From Granulosicoccus sp965214025 (GTDB lineage Bacteria; Pseudomonadota; Gammaproteobacteria; Granulosicoccales; Granulosicoccaceae): DNA of 64,000 bases. This document shows, in pieces, positions 8,312 through 16,683 of this stretch (positions are counted from its first letter, which is position 1; each line of letters begins with the position of its first letter). The notes below the pieces were generated by a model. It was not told where the DNA came from, did not search any database, and saw nothing but the letters and a program-made list of their open reading frames with translations. The stretch spans positions 1 through 64,000 of the forward strand of contig CBDCAW010000091.1 in assembly GCA_965214025.1 (NCBI GenBank), read 5' to 3'. Made by a program: the position numbers and the translations under genes.

Positions 8312-9756
8312 GTTTGTTCCTCAAGGCCGTACCGCTTGATCTTGTTGGCCAGACCGACGCGCGAGAGCCCGAGCTGCTCAGCGCTCCGGGTCCGGTTCCA
8401 CTTGTTCGCGTGTAGCGTACTGCCGACCACGCCGGCCTCAAGCGACTCGACCATCTCCTTGAGGGTGGAGCCGTCGATCTGCAGACCGCGGGGCAGGGTG
8501 GCCTTGATCTTGAGGTTGGCGAAGGAGGGCGAGAGGTGTCGCTCGGAGACGTATCCGCCTTGGTCGGCCACCGCGACCATGCGCTGCACCTCGTTCTCGA
8601 GTTCGCGGACGTTGCCGGGGTAGTCGTAGCGGCCGAGGGTATCGAGCACCTGTGAAGTGAACCCGAGAACGCGTCGACCGACAACGCCCGCGTACTTCTC
8701 GAGAAAGAACCCGGCTAGCGCTGCGATCTCCTCGGACCGCTCCCGAAGTGGGGGTATGTCGATCGCGAACCCTTTGAGACGGAAGTAGAGATCGCGCCGG
8801 AACAACCCCTGCTCGACCATCTTCTCCAGCGGTCGATTCGTCGCGACGAGAATACGCACATCAGAGGTAAACACCTCGTCCGAGCCGTCCGGCTTGACCT
8901 CCCGTTCCTGGAGAAAGCGCAGCAGGCTGGCCTGGAACGAGGGCGAGATCTCCGAGATCTCGTCGAGAAAGACCGTGCCACCGTCAGCCGCACGGAACAG
9001 CCCGAGCCGAGCCGCTGCGATACCGGGCACGGCGCCGGCGAGATGACCGAAAAGCTCTGCGCGCAGCATCGTGTCCGACAGGCCTCCGCAGTTCTGCACA
9101 TGCAGCGGTGAATCGGCGCGCGACGAGTTGTAGTGGATCGCGCGCGCCAGAAGCTCCTTGCCGGTACCGGTCTCTCCGCCAATCAGTACCGAGAGCTCTG
9201 TCTTCGCCGCAGTTCTCGCCTGTGCCACAACGTCGGCCATCTTCGGACTGGCGTAGACGAGTCGTTCGAAGCGTGAGATGCCGCCGCGCACGGAAAGCGT
9301 TCGCGACTCGTCGAAGATGTCGTCGTCTATGGACAGGTTCATCTCGCGCGAGACAATCCGGTGCCGTCGCGACAGCTCGCTCAGCTCAAGCGCCCGCTTG
9401 ATCGCGAGTCTGACCTGGGAGATCACCACCGGTTTGGTCAGGAACAAGTAGGCAGCGCTTTCCCGGCTGATGCGGTCGGCCGATGCGAGCGCATCGCTGG
9501 AAGAGACAATGATGCGCGGTGCCCGTGGTGCGTTCACACGCATTGCGGTGGGCACAGCGACCTCGCCGGCACCTTCGCCGTCTGCGTCGTAGATGAGCAG
9601 GTCGACGTTCAGACCGACCAATACCTTGGCCGCCTCGCGCGAGGACTCACAGCAGACGAGGCGGTAGTCGTGATTACTATCGGAGGCGTCGGTGACGGTA
9701 GAACGGAACGCGCTGTCCGTCGTCACGAGCAAGACCTTCTTCAGCTGAGCTTCCAT
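8308..9756 (-). CDS. NtrC-family response regulator of the hydrogenase operon (HoxA/HupR-like)
   Basis: A 482-residue regulator with a receiver domain (1-125), an AAA+ domain (about 190-420) and a Fis-type HTH at the C-terminus (SAEQLGLSRVGLANKIKRYGL). Walker A is GGETGTGKELL; the Walker B region is GGTVFLDEISE. Two features are atypical. The GAFTGA loop that contacts sigma54 reads GAVPGI. In the receiver, the usual acidic pair after the first beta strand reads VTTD, while the phospho-acceptor region (YDAD) and KP lysine are kept. ATG 9756 is chosen because it has a GGAAGGTGAGG ribosome site and begins right before the receiver; the frame stays open to 9852. The small zinc-ribbon gene follows with a 4-nt overlap. 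Confidence 0.85.
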   Translation of the reverse strand: MEAQLKKVLLVTTDSAFRSTVTDASDSNHDYRLVCCESSREAAKVLVGLNVDLLIYDADGEGAGEVAVPTAMRVNAPRAPRIIVSSSDALASADRISRESAAYLFLTKPVVISQVRLAIKRALELSELSRRHRIVSREMNLSIDDDIFDESRTLSVRGGISRFERLVYASPKMADVVAQARTAAKTELSVLIGGETGTGKELLARAIHYNSSRADSPLHVQNCGGLSDTMLRAELFGHLAGAVPGIAAARLGLFRAADGGTVFLDEISEISPSFQASLLRFLQEREVKPDGSDEVFTSDVRILVATNRPLEKMVEQGLFRRDLYFRLKGFAIDIPPLRERSEEIAALAGFFLEKYAGVVGRRVLGFTSQVLDTLGRYDYPGNVRELENEVQRMVAVADQGGYVSERHLSPSFANLKIKATLPRGLQIDGSTLKEMVESLEAGVVGSTLHANKWNRTRSAEQLGLSRVGLANKIKRYGLEEQT

Positions 9757-9879
9757 CCTCACCTTCCAAGGTCGAAAACTTAGTATGCGAAAGGCATACC
9801 TCGCTTTTGATTCTACAGGAAGCGGTTGCGATGACAACGAGTGGTCGGCCAAAGGGAGGAAGCTGGAGGTGCCGGTCCA

Positions 9880-9902
9880 CGGTTACCGGTGGCCGGTAAC
9901 CG
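9880..9902. promoter_or_regulatory. Perfect inverted repeat between divergent genes
   Basis: CGGTTACCGG, a 3-nt spacer and CCGGTAACCG form a perfect 10-bp inverted repeat. It sits between the hydrogenase regulator (start 9756, minus) and the serine hydrolase (start 9989, plus), where an operator would be expected. No T-run follows on either side, so a terminator is less likely. Confidence 0.45.
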
Positions 9903-9988
9903 GGAACCCATCCGGCTCCTTCGGCCCGTGGGCTCACGACGGTTGCGCGTGATAATCTGCTGGATCCGGATTCAACCAAGGTACGCGC

Positions 9989-11188
9989 ATGGACAACAGC
10001 ACGTTGAAGAAGGACTGCGACGGCATCCTCGAACGCTGCACGCAGGGTGAGTCCCGTGTGCCAGGCGTCATCGCGATTGCGACAGACCGGGAATCGAACG
10101 TCTACGAGGGCGCCGCCGGCGTGCGGGTGCTCGGCCAGGATGCGCCGATGACACTGGACACCGTCTGCGCGGTCTTCTCGACCACCAAGGCCGTCGCCGG
10201 CACCGCCTGTCTTCAGCTCGTCGAGGACGGCCGCCTGGATCTCGACGCGCCGGCGAAGACCTACGCCCCGGAGATCGGCGAGCTGCAGGTGCTCGAAGGC
10301 TTCGATGCCGACGGCAACCCGAAGCTGCGCGCCCCAAGGTCCGAGATCACCACCCGCATGCTGCTGTCCCACACCACGGGCCTCGCCTACGACTTCTTCA
10401 ACGAGGACTACAAGAGGCTTGCCGACGAGCATGGTCAGCCGAGTGTCATCACTGCCACGAAGGCGTCGATGAAGACGCCGCTACTGTTCGATCCCGGTGA
10501 GCGCTGGGAGTACGGCTCGAACATCGACTGGGCCGGGCAGGTGGTCGAGGGCATCACCGGTCAGCGTCTCGGAGAGGTCATGCGCGAGCGCATCCTCGAG
10601 CCGCTCGGCATGCACGACACCGCGTTCACGATGACCGAGGCCATGCGATCGCGGCTTGCGCGCATTCACCAGCGCGAGGACGACGGGTCTCTGACCCCGC
10701 TTCTGGACATGGAGCTGCCGCAGGAGCCCGAGGTGCACATGGGTGGGCACGGGCTCTACTCGACAGCCGAAGACTACGTGAAGTTCATTCGCATGTGGCT
10801 CAACGACGGCGCGGGCCCCGACGGACGTGTACTGAAGCCGGAGACCGTACGGATGGCGGCGCAGAACCAGCTTGGGGACAAAAAGATCAAGATGCTGCCC
10901 GGGGTGATCCCGTCGCTATCGAACGACGCGGAGTTCTTCCCCGGCATGCCGAAGTCGTGGGCGCTGACGTTCATGGTCAACGACGAGAAGGCGCCCACCG
11001 GCCGGCCGGCCGGCGAGCTCGCATGGGCGGGGCTCGGGAACCTCTTCTACTGGATCGACAGGAGCAGCGGTATCGGCGGATTCTGGGCAACGCAGATACT
11101 GCCTTTCGCCGACCCGGTGTCGGTGTCTGCGTACTACGAATTCGAGACGGCGGTGTACCGGCACCTGTCGGCGAAGCGGGCCGCCTGA
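9989..11188 (+). CDS. Serine hydrolase of the beta-lactamase class C / CubicO family
   Basis: A 399-residue protein with the family's catalytic Ser-x-x-Lys (STTK, about residue 63) and the YGSN motif (YxN, about residue 170), plus SHTTGLAYDF. No signal peptide is seen, so it is probably a cytoplasmic esterase or peptidase-like hydrolase (EstB-type) rather than a resistance beta-lactamase. The ATG at 9989 follows a short leader. The gene is monocistronic; its divergent neighbour is the hydrogenase regulator. The substrate cannot be told from sequence. Confidence 0.85.
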   Translation: MDNSTLKKDCDGILERCTQGESRVPGVIAIATDRESNVYEGAAGVRVLGQDAPMTLDTVCAVFSTTKAVAGTACLQLVEDGRLDLDAPAKTYAPEIGELQVLEGFDADGNPKLRAPRSEITTRMLLSHTTGLAYDFFNEDYKRLADEHGQPSVITATKASMKTPLLFDPGERWEYGSNIDWAGQVVEGITGQRLGEVMRERILEPLGMHDTAFTMTEAMRSRLARIHQREDDGSLTPLLDMELPQEPEVHMGGHGLYSTAEDYVKFIRMWLNDGAGPDGRVLKPETVRMAAQNQLGDKKIKMLPGVIPSLSNDAEFFPGMPKSWALTFMVNDEKAPTGRPAGELAWAGLGNLFYWIDRSSGIGGFWATQILPFADPVSVSAYYEFETAVYRHLSAKRAA

Positions 11189-11820
11189 GCCTTCGGCATA
11201 ACGGCGTAGCCGGGCAACCAATTACCGGCGCTGTTTCGAGTTGCTGCCTTTCCTCTTCGGTGCGCTCGTGCTTCACCGATGACATCGATCGGCGGGTTGT
11301 TCGATCGGGATAAACCGTGGAGTAAGGATAGATTCGCGCCCGGGGATTCGTGGGCGAAACGAGTTGATACCCCCGTCTGACGTCCCGGACAGGCGTTCAG
11401 TGCCATCGCTCGAATCCGCACCATAAGAGAGACCTCTTGCGCTTCGATCGCAGCGCCGACATCAGCCTCCCCGCCGCCCCTCTCGCCGAGCGCCAAGCGG
11501 AAGACAGTCGCGTGCGCCCGCGACAAGCTCGAGACCGTGCGCAGAGGGCGAATTGCGTCCTGCCCGTTCCTGCGCCCCGGGTGAATCGCGCGCCGCTGCC
11601 CGACGATGCTCCCACTGAGTGATCCCGCACCATAGAAACGCCCTCTCCGTCGGTCGGTATGCCGGTTGGCGCAGGGGAATTAGTGACGAATGTTCTCGAC
11701 AGACTTGCGCAACTCTGCCAATGTCCGAACCTCAGGAATATCGATATTTTCGGTAACGCCGTACCGTACCAGGCCTCAGGTCAAACGGTATCCTTTAAAA
11801 ACAGGGAGATACTAAAGATC
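11189..11820. other. Non-coding stretch upstream of the TRAP transporter
   Basis: About 630 nt without a convincing gene. The only short reading frames (for example 11437-11622) have arginine-rich shadow-like composition. Near the 3' end is a perfect 12-bp palindrome AATATCGATATT (11737-11748), followed by repeated TACCGTACC-like motifs and an A-rich stretch before the dctP start. It is a likely promoter/operator region for the TRAP genes. Confidence 0.45.
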
Positions 11821-12865
11821 ATGTCTATACATTCGAGACTCGATGTTGCACGAGGAGCGCGCCGGATTGGGCTGACGACCTCGCTGGTCGCCGCACTCCT
11901 GGCAGTGGGGCACGCCTCGGCGGACGAGCTGTCGGTTGCCACGTTCGTCCCGCCCCAGCACCACACTAACGTTCACGGGTGGGAATGGTTCGGCGAGGAG
12001 CTGGCCGAGCGCACCGATGGTGAACTGACCGTGCGCGTCTACCCGGCAGGGCAACTCGGTGCCGGGCCGGTGCAGCAGTACAAGCGTGTCATCGAGGGTG
12101 TCGCCGATGCCGTGCTGGGCGTGGCGGGCTACACACCCGAGCTATTCCCGATCGCCATGCTGACGGTGCCGCCCGGTACCGCCTCCAGCTCGGACGAACT
12201 GGCGCAAGCGTTCCTGGCTAACTGGGACGAACACTTCGCGGGCGAGTTCGACGAGGTGATCTTCCTGGGTATCGGCTTCAATGCGGGCGTCTCGATCGCG
12301 GCGAACCGCGATCTGTCGACACTCGAGAGCTGGAAGGGTGCGAAGATCGTCGCCTTCTCGGCCTCGATGGGGCCACTGCTCGAAGCCATGGGTGCGGTAC
12401 CGGTGCAGATGCCCGTCACCGACATCTACACCGCGCTGTCGACCGGCACCATCGACGGCGCCGTCGCGGCGCACAACAACATGCTGGCCCCCTGGAACTG
12501 GCACGAGGCGGCCAGTCACTACATCGACAACGTGCCGCCGCAGTTCCAGACCGTCTACTTTCGTGATGAACAAGGAGCGCTACCAGGCGTTGCCCGAAGC
12601 GCACCGCGCGGCTATCGACGAGCTGCGCGGCGAGGCGTTCACGGCCTCCGCCTCGGGCGGCTTCCAGCAGGCCGACCAGGCCGCACTGGACACGTTCCGG
12701 GACGATCCCAAGCGCGGGTTCGAGTACATCGTGGTCAGCGACGAGGAGCGCGCGAAGATGGACGCCGCCGTAGAGGAGGGGCTCGAGGTGATCTTCGACG
12801 AGTACGAGCAGGCCGGCGTCTCGAATGCCCGCGAGATCTACCGCGACCTGCACGGTCTGGACTGA
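11821..12865 (+). pseudogene. dctP: TRAP transporter solute-binding protein DctP, frameshifted
   Basis: The ATG at 11821 begins a signal peptide (cleavage near ASA-DEL, about residue 30), followed by a typical DctP body (VRVYPAGQLG, GPLLEAMGAVPVQMPVTDIY, TGTIDGA). The frame is correct to about 12561 (QFQTVYF). Then one extra base near 12562 shifts it. The remaining ~100 residues (VMNKERYQALPEAHR onward to HGLD) are intact in the next frame and end at 12865, 7 nt before dctQ. The two pieces join into one full-length protein. It is either a real null mutation or a one-base sequence error. It would bind a small acid ligand in the periplasm; the ligand is unknown. Confidence 0.88.
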
Positions 12866-12872
12866 GGCCGGG

Positions 12873-13442
12873 ATGCCCACACCGATGCCGATGCTGCGAG
12901 GGCTGGACCGCGTACTGACATGGCTCGCGCTCGCGGTAGGCGGTGCGACTCTCGCGTTCATGACCGTACTGTCGACCGTCAACGTGCTCGTCATGCGCAA
13001 GGCGTTGAACGACCCCATCCGCGGCGCTGAGGACCTGATGGTGCTCGCACTCGTGCTGGTGGTGGCCATATCGATCCCGTACGGGGCACGGACCGGGGCG
13101 CACATCGAGATCGAGCTGCTCGACGAGCACCTGTCGCGGCGCGCGCGCGCCGTGACGCTACCGTTCGTGAAGGTGCTGGCGATCGTGATCGTCTCGCTGT
13201 TGTCGTGGCAGCTGTGGCTCGCCGGCGGCAGCGCGTCGCGCTTCGGCGAGGCGTCGCGCGAGCTCGTCATCGCGTTCGGGCCGTTCTACCGGATCCTCGC
13301 GGCGGCCAGCGCGGTGTACGCGTTCGTGCTGGTGCTGGAGCTGCTCGCCATGCTGCGCGGACGGCCGCTCGCGCGCATCGAACTGCAGCGAGCGGACACA
13401 CCCGACATCGCCGAAGGCGATACCACGGGTGGTGCGCCATGA
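12873..13442 (+). CDS. dctQ: TRAP transporter small membrane subunit DctQ
   Basis: A 189-residue membrane protein with four hydrophobic segments (about residues 14-37, 50-66, 90-110 and 130-150), as in DctQ. ATG 12873 lies just after the dctP stop at 12865. The longer reading from 12825 would start within dctP and is rejected. The stop overlaps the dctM start as ATGA. It works with DctM in the inner membrane to import the solute delivered by DctP, driven by a sodium or proton gradient. Confidence 0.9.
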   Translation: MPTPMPMLRGLDRVLTWLALAVGGATLAFMTVLSTVNVLVMRKALNDPIRGAEDLMVLALVLVVAISIPYGARTGAHIEIELLDEHLSRRARAVTLPFVKVLAIVIVSLLSWQLWLAGGSASRFGEASRELVIAFGPFYRILAAASAVYAFVLVLELLAMLRGRPLARIELQRADTPDIAEGDTTGGAP

Positions 13443-14794
13443 GCGTCTTGACGATCGGGCTCATCGGCCTGGCGGTCATGTTCGCGCTCATGGCGCTGCG
13501 CCTGCCCGTGGCGCTCGCGATGCTGGCGGTCGGCTTCGTCGGCACGTCGGTGGCGAGTGCGGTCAAGTTCATGGGCTTCGGCATGCCCTCGGATCTGGCG
13601 TGGGAGAAGGGCTGGCGCATCGCCTTCTCCAACCTGTCCGGCGAGACCTTCGAGGCGGCCTCGAACTACAACCTGCTCGTCATCCCGATGTTCATTTTGA
13701 TGGGCAGCGTGGCCGGCGCCAGCGGCATGTCCGCCGACCTGTTCCGCGCCGCCTACCGCTGGATGGGTCACCTGAAGGGCGGCCTGGCATCGGCCACGGT
13801 GACCGCCTGCGCAGGCTTTGCCGCGCTGTCGGGCTCGTCCCTGGCCTCGGCCGTTACGATGGGGCGCGTCGCGCTGCCGGCGATGCGAAGCTACCGCTAC
13901 AGCGATTCCCTGGCCACGGGCTCGGTGGCGGCGGGCGGCACGCTCGGCTTCCTGATACCGCCCTCGGGCGGCATGATCATCTACGCGGTGCTGACCGAGC
14001 AGAGCATCGGCAGGCTGTTCATGGCGGGCGTGGTGCCCGGCATCCTGCTCACGCTGCTGTTCATCGGCGTCATCTGGCTCACCGTGCGCCGCAATCCCGA
14101 GGCCGGACCGAGGGGCGAACGGTCCACCCGCGGCGAACGGCTGGCCGCCAGCCGGGACGCGCTGCCGATCCTGCTGGTGGTGTTCCTCGTGATCGGGGGC
14201 ATGTACACCGGCTTTTTCACTCCGGTGGAAGCCTCCTCGGTCGGCGCCTTCCTGACCTTCGCGGTCGCGGTGGCACGCAGGCGCCTGGACCTCTCGGCAT
14301 TGCGCGACATCGTGCTGCAGACCATGAGCGCGACTTCGACCATCTTCCTGATCCTGGTCGGTGCCTTCGTGTTCATCCCGTTCATGTCGCTGACCGAGGT
14401 ACCGCAACGGTTGGTGGAACTGCTGATCGCCGCACCGATTCCGGACTCGGGCGTGCTGATCATGATCATCGTCGCCTACCTGGTGCTCGGCATGTTCCTC
14501 GACACGATGGCGATGCTGGTGCTGACCATTCCGGTGGTGATCCCGATCGCCATCGGGTTGGACTGGGATCTGATCTGGTTCGGGATCATCGTGGTGATCT
14601 CGCTCGAGATGGGTATGATCTCGCCCCCGGTGGGCATCAATGTGTTCATCGTCAAGTCGATCGCGCCAGACGTGCCGATGGGTACGATCTTCCGCGGCAT
14701 CTGGCCGTTCTGGTTCGCGATGCTGATCATGATCGTGCTGCTGGTACTGGTGCCGGACCTGGCGCTGTTCCTGCCCGAGCAACTCGTCGGTTGA
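13439..14794 (+). CDS. dctM: TRAP transporter large permease subunit DctM
   Basis: A 451-residue polytopic protein of about 12 membrane segments, containing family features such as SGSSLASAVTMGRVALP, GTLGFLIPPSGGMIIYAVLTEQSIGRLFMAG and the C-terminal ISPPVGINVFIVKSIAPDV. ATG 13439 overlaps the dctQ stop. The pieces appear intact, so the transporter fails only if the dctP frameshift is real. A long reading frame on the opposite strand (13286-14821) is an artefact of GC-rich codon use. Confidence 0.93.
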   Translation: MSVLTIGLIGLAVMFALMALRLPVALAMLAVGFVGTSVASAVKFMGFGMPSDLAWEKGWRIAFSNLSGETFEAASNYNLLVIPMFILMGSVAGASGMSADLFRAAYRWMGHLKGGLASATVTACAGFAALSGSSLASAVTMGRVALPAMRSYRYSDSLATGSVAAGGTLGFLIPPSGGMIIYAVLTEQSIGRLFMAGVVPGILLTLLFIGVIWLTVRRNPEAGPRGERSTRGERLAASRDALPILLVVFLVIGGMYTGFFTPVEASSVGAFLTFAVAVARRRLDLSALRDIVLQTMSATSTIFLILVGAFVFIPFMSLTEVPQRLVELLIAAPIPDSGVLIMIIVAYLVLGMFLDTMAMLVLTIPVVIPIAIGLDWDLIWFGIIVVISLEMGMISPPVGINVFIVKSIAPDVPMGTIFRGIWPFWFAMLIMIVLLVLVPDLALFLPEQLVG

Positions 14795-14891
14795 GCGCAT
14801 GTCACGCACCCCTCCGACCACTCGACGGCCAGGCGTCTGTACGAGGCGGCCGTCGCGGGCGGCCAGTCGCGATCCGGTCCTGGCACCTATC

Positions 14892-15779
14892 CTACGGGGG
14901 AGCCGAGGCGAACCGGAAGAGCGCCTCGGTGAATTCGCGCACTAGCACCGGGCGCTGCGTGTGCACCGGGAACACGAGAAACGCCCGGAACAGCACCGCC
15001 GGGGCGAACGGGCGTAGCACGAGTCCTCGCTCAACGAAGCCATCGACCGCCAGCGGGTTCACGAATGCGATCGTGCTTCCCGTCAGCGCCAGCGCGCAGG
15101 CCGTGCTCGCCGCCGGCGTCTCGATAACGTAGTCGGGACACACGCCCGCGGCGTCCAGCACCGCCTCGAGCCGACGGCGGGCACGGTCCTCAGGCGAGAG
15201 ACCGATCAGCGGATACCGCGCGACGTCCTTCGGGCCGAGCGTGCGCCGTCTCGCCAACGGGTGGTCGGGCGCCATCGCGATCACGCCATCGCGCTCAATG
15301 AGGAGCTCGGTGTCGACCCCCGATCGGTCGATCTCGTCGGCCGCAACGCCGATGTCGAAATTGCCGTCGGCCACGTCGTTGCGGACTTCCGCGGAACTGC
15401 GAATCCGCAGCGACATTCGAACCTTCGGGTTATCGCGGTGGAACGCCGACATGGCGCGCGCCACGACGCCGTTGCCAAGAGCGAACAGCGAGCCGATGGC
15501 CAGGTTGCCGGTGCCATAGTCGCGGATCGCTGCGGCTGACGACTTCAGCCGATCGAGACCACTGAAACTTGCCGCGACCTCGCGGAAGAACCGCTGGCCC
15601 TCGGCGGTCGGGACGAGGCGAGCCCGAGTGCGGTCGAAAAGCGCGAACCCGACGGCCGATTCAAGCTCGGCGATGTTGCGGCTGATTGCCGGTTGGGTGA
15701 CGTGCATGAGCTCGGCGGCGCGCACGGTCGAGCCGGAGATCATCACGTTGTGAAAAGCCTCCAGTTGTCTGAAGTTCAT
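14892..15779 (-). CDS. LysR-family transcriptional regulator
   Basis: A 295-residue LTTR with the N-terminal winged HTH (MNFRQLEAFHNVMISGSTVRAAE, then HVTQPAISRNIAELE) and a periplasmic-binding-protein-like effector domain. ATG 15779 puts the HTH at the very N-terminus as usual; an upstream start at 15830 would add an odd 17-residue leader. It is convergent with dctM and divergent from the RidA-like gene at 16018. LTTRs usually regulate the divergent unit, so the exported RidA/PLP pair is the likely target, with the TRAP genes as a second candidate. Confidence 0.88.
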   Translation of the reverse strand: MNFRQLEAFHNVMISGSTVRAAELMHVTQPAISRNIAELESAVGFALFDRTRARLVPTAEGQRFFREVAASFSGLDRLKSSAAAIRDYGTGNLAIGSLFALGNGVVARAMSAFHRDNPKVRMSLRIRSSAEVRNDVADGNFDIGVAADEIDRSGVDTELLIERDGVIAMAPDHPLARRRTLGPKDVARYPLIGLSPEDRARRRLEAVLDAAGVCPDYVIETPAASTACALALTGSTIAFVNPLAVDGFVERGLVLRPFAPAVLFRAFLVFPVHTQRPVLVREFTEALFRFASAPP

Positions 15780-16017
15780 GCCGTGGCTCCATCGGGTATC
15801 TGTTATCAGGTTAGCGCATGGAGCTATCACTAAATATCAGTTGAAATAACTTTCTTGTATCGGGAAACTGATTCTGAAGGAAGAGCGCCGACAATGGCGC
15901 GCTTGCCTACGAGGGGTTGCGGTCCGAGCACCACCGTCAATTGCACTCGACGAACCCGCTGGCGCAGCTGACAGCTGAACTGATATCAAACAGCACACGC
16001 ACAGGGAGAAAAGGAAC

Positions 16018-16512
16018 ATGATCAGGCACTTCGTTGTTGGTATCACTGCACTGCTGGTCGGTGCTGGTTTGGCAGGTACTGATGCGGTCATTGCGGAAGA
16101 AGCCCGAACGGCAATCTACCCCGCCGGAAGTGTGCCGATCGCACCCTACTCACCGGGAATCAAAACCGGCAACGGTTTTCTTTACGTGTCTGGACAGATT
16201 CCCTACACGGACGGAGAAATTCCCGAGCATGCCCGCGACGGGGACATGGATGTCGGCGACCAGACGAAGATCGTCATGGAGAACCTGCGCAGCGTCCTGA
16301 CCGAGGCCGGGTACGATTTCAACGACGCGGTCCGCGCAACCGTCTACCTGACCAACATGGACAACTACGGCTCGTTCAACGAGGTTTACGGTACCTACTG
16401 GTCGGACGATGCGACGCCGCCATCACGCGTCGCCGTTGAAGTTGGTGCACTGCCGGGTAGCAAACCGGGTGCAGAAGTGCTCGTTGAAGTATCGATGATC
16501 GCTTTTCGATAG
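16018..16512 (+). CDS. Exported RidA/YjgF-family protein
   Basis: A 164-residue protein with an N-terminal signal peptide (hydrophobic core about residues 5-22, likely cleavage after VIA) in front of a complete RidA domain (GFLYVSGQIPYT, YLTNMDNYGSFNEVY, PPSRVAVEVGALP, VEVSMIAF). RidA enzymes hydrolyse reactive enamine/imine intermediates released by PLP enzymes; cytosolic forms have about 130 residues and no leader. Here a PLP enzyme with a Tat leader follows 170 nt downstream. The ATG at 16018 has GGAGAAAAGGAAC upstream. The periplasmic location is inferred from the leader. Confidence 0.85.
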   Translation: MIRHFVVGITALLVGAGLAGTDAVIAEEARTAIYPAGSVPIAPYSPGIKTGNGFLYVSGQIPYTDGEIPEHARDGDMDVGDQTKIVMENLRSVLTEAGYDFNDAVRATVYLTNMDNYGSFNEVYGTYWSDDATPPSRVAVEVGALPGSKPGAEVLVEVSMIAFR

Positions 16513-16683
16513 GCAGCCGGGTAGGACGAACGTATTCTTTTTGCTCCCTCATCACGACCGGTAGTGCCATTTACCCGGTGAGCGAGGGCCACACACCAAT
16601 TTTCGATTGAAGGTAATTCGAAGCACGCATACATAGTCAGGAAAGTTCAGTACAACCCGCAACTACTTACAGTGGAGACAATC

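Noticed and set aside
8380..9240. Classical sigma54 activator with an intact GAFTGA loop
   Set aside because: The loop reads GAVPGI, so sigma54 dependence cannot be assumed from the family alone.
9841..9940. Terminator for the serine hydrolase or regulator
   Set aside because: The palindrome lies between divergent starts and has no T-run, so an operator role is more plausible.
13286..14821. A 511-codon open frame on the minus strand rich in His, Asp and Arg
   Set aside because: It is antisense to the DctM and DctQ genes and has composition typical of a complementary-strand shadow.
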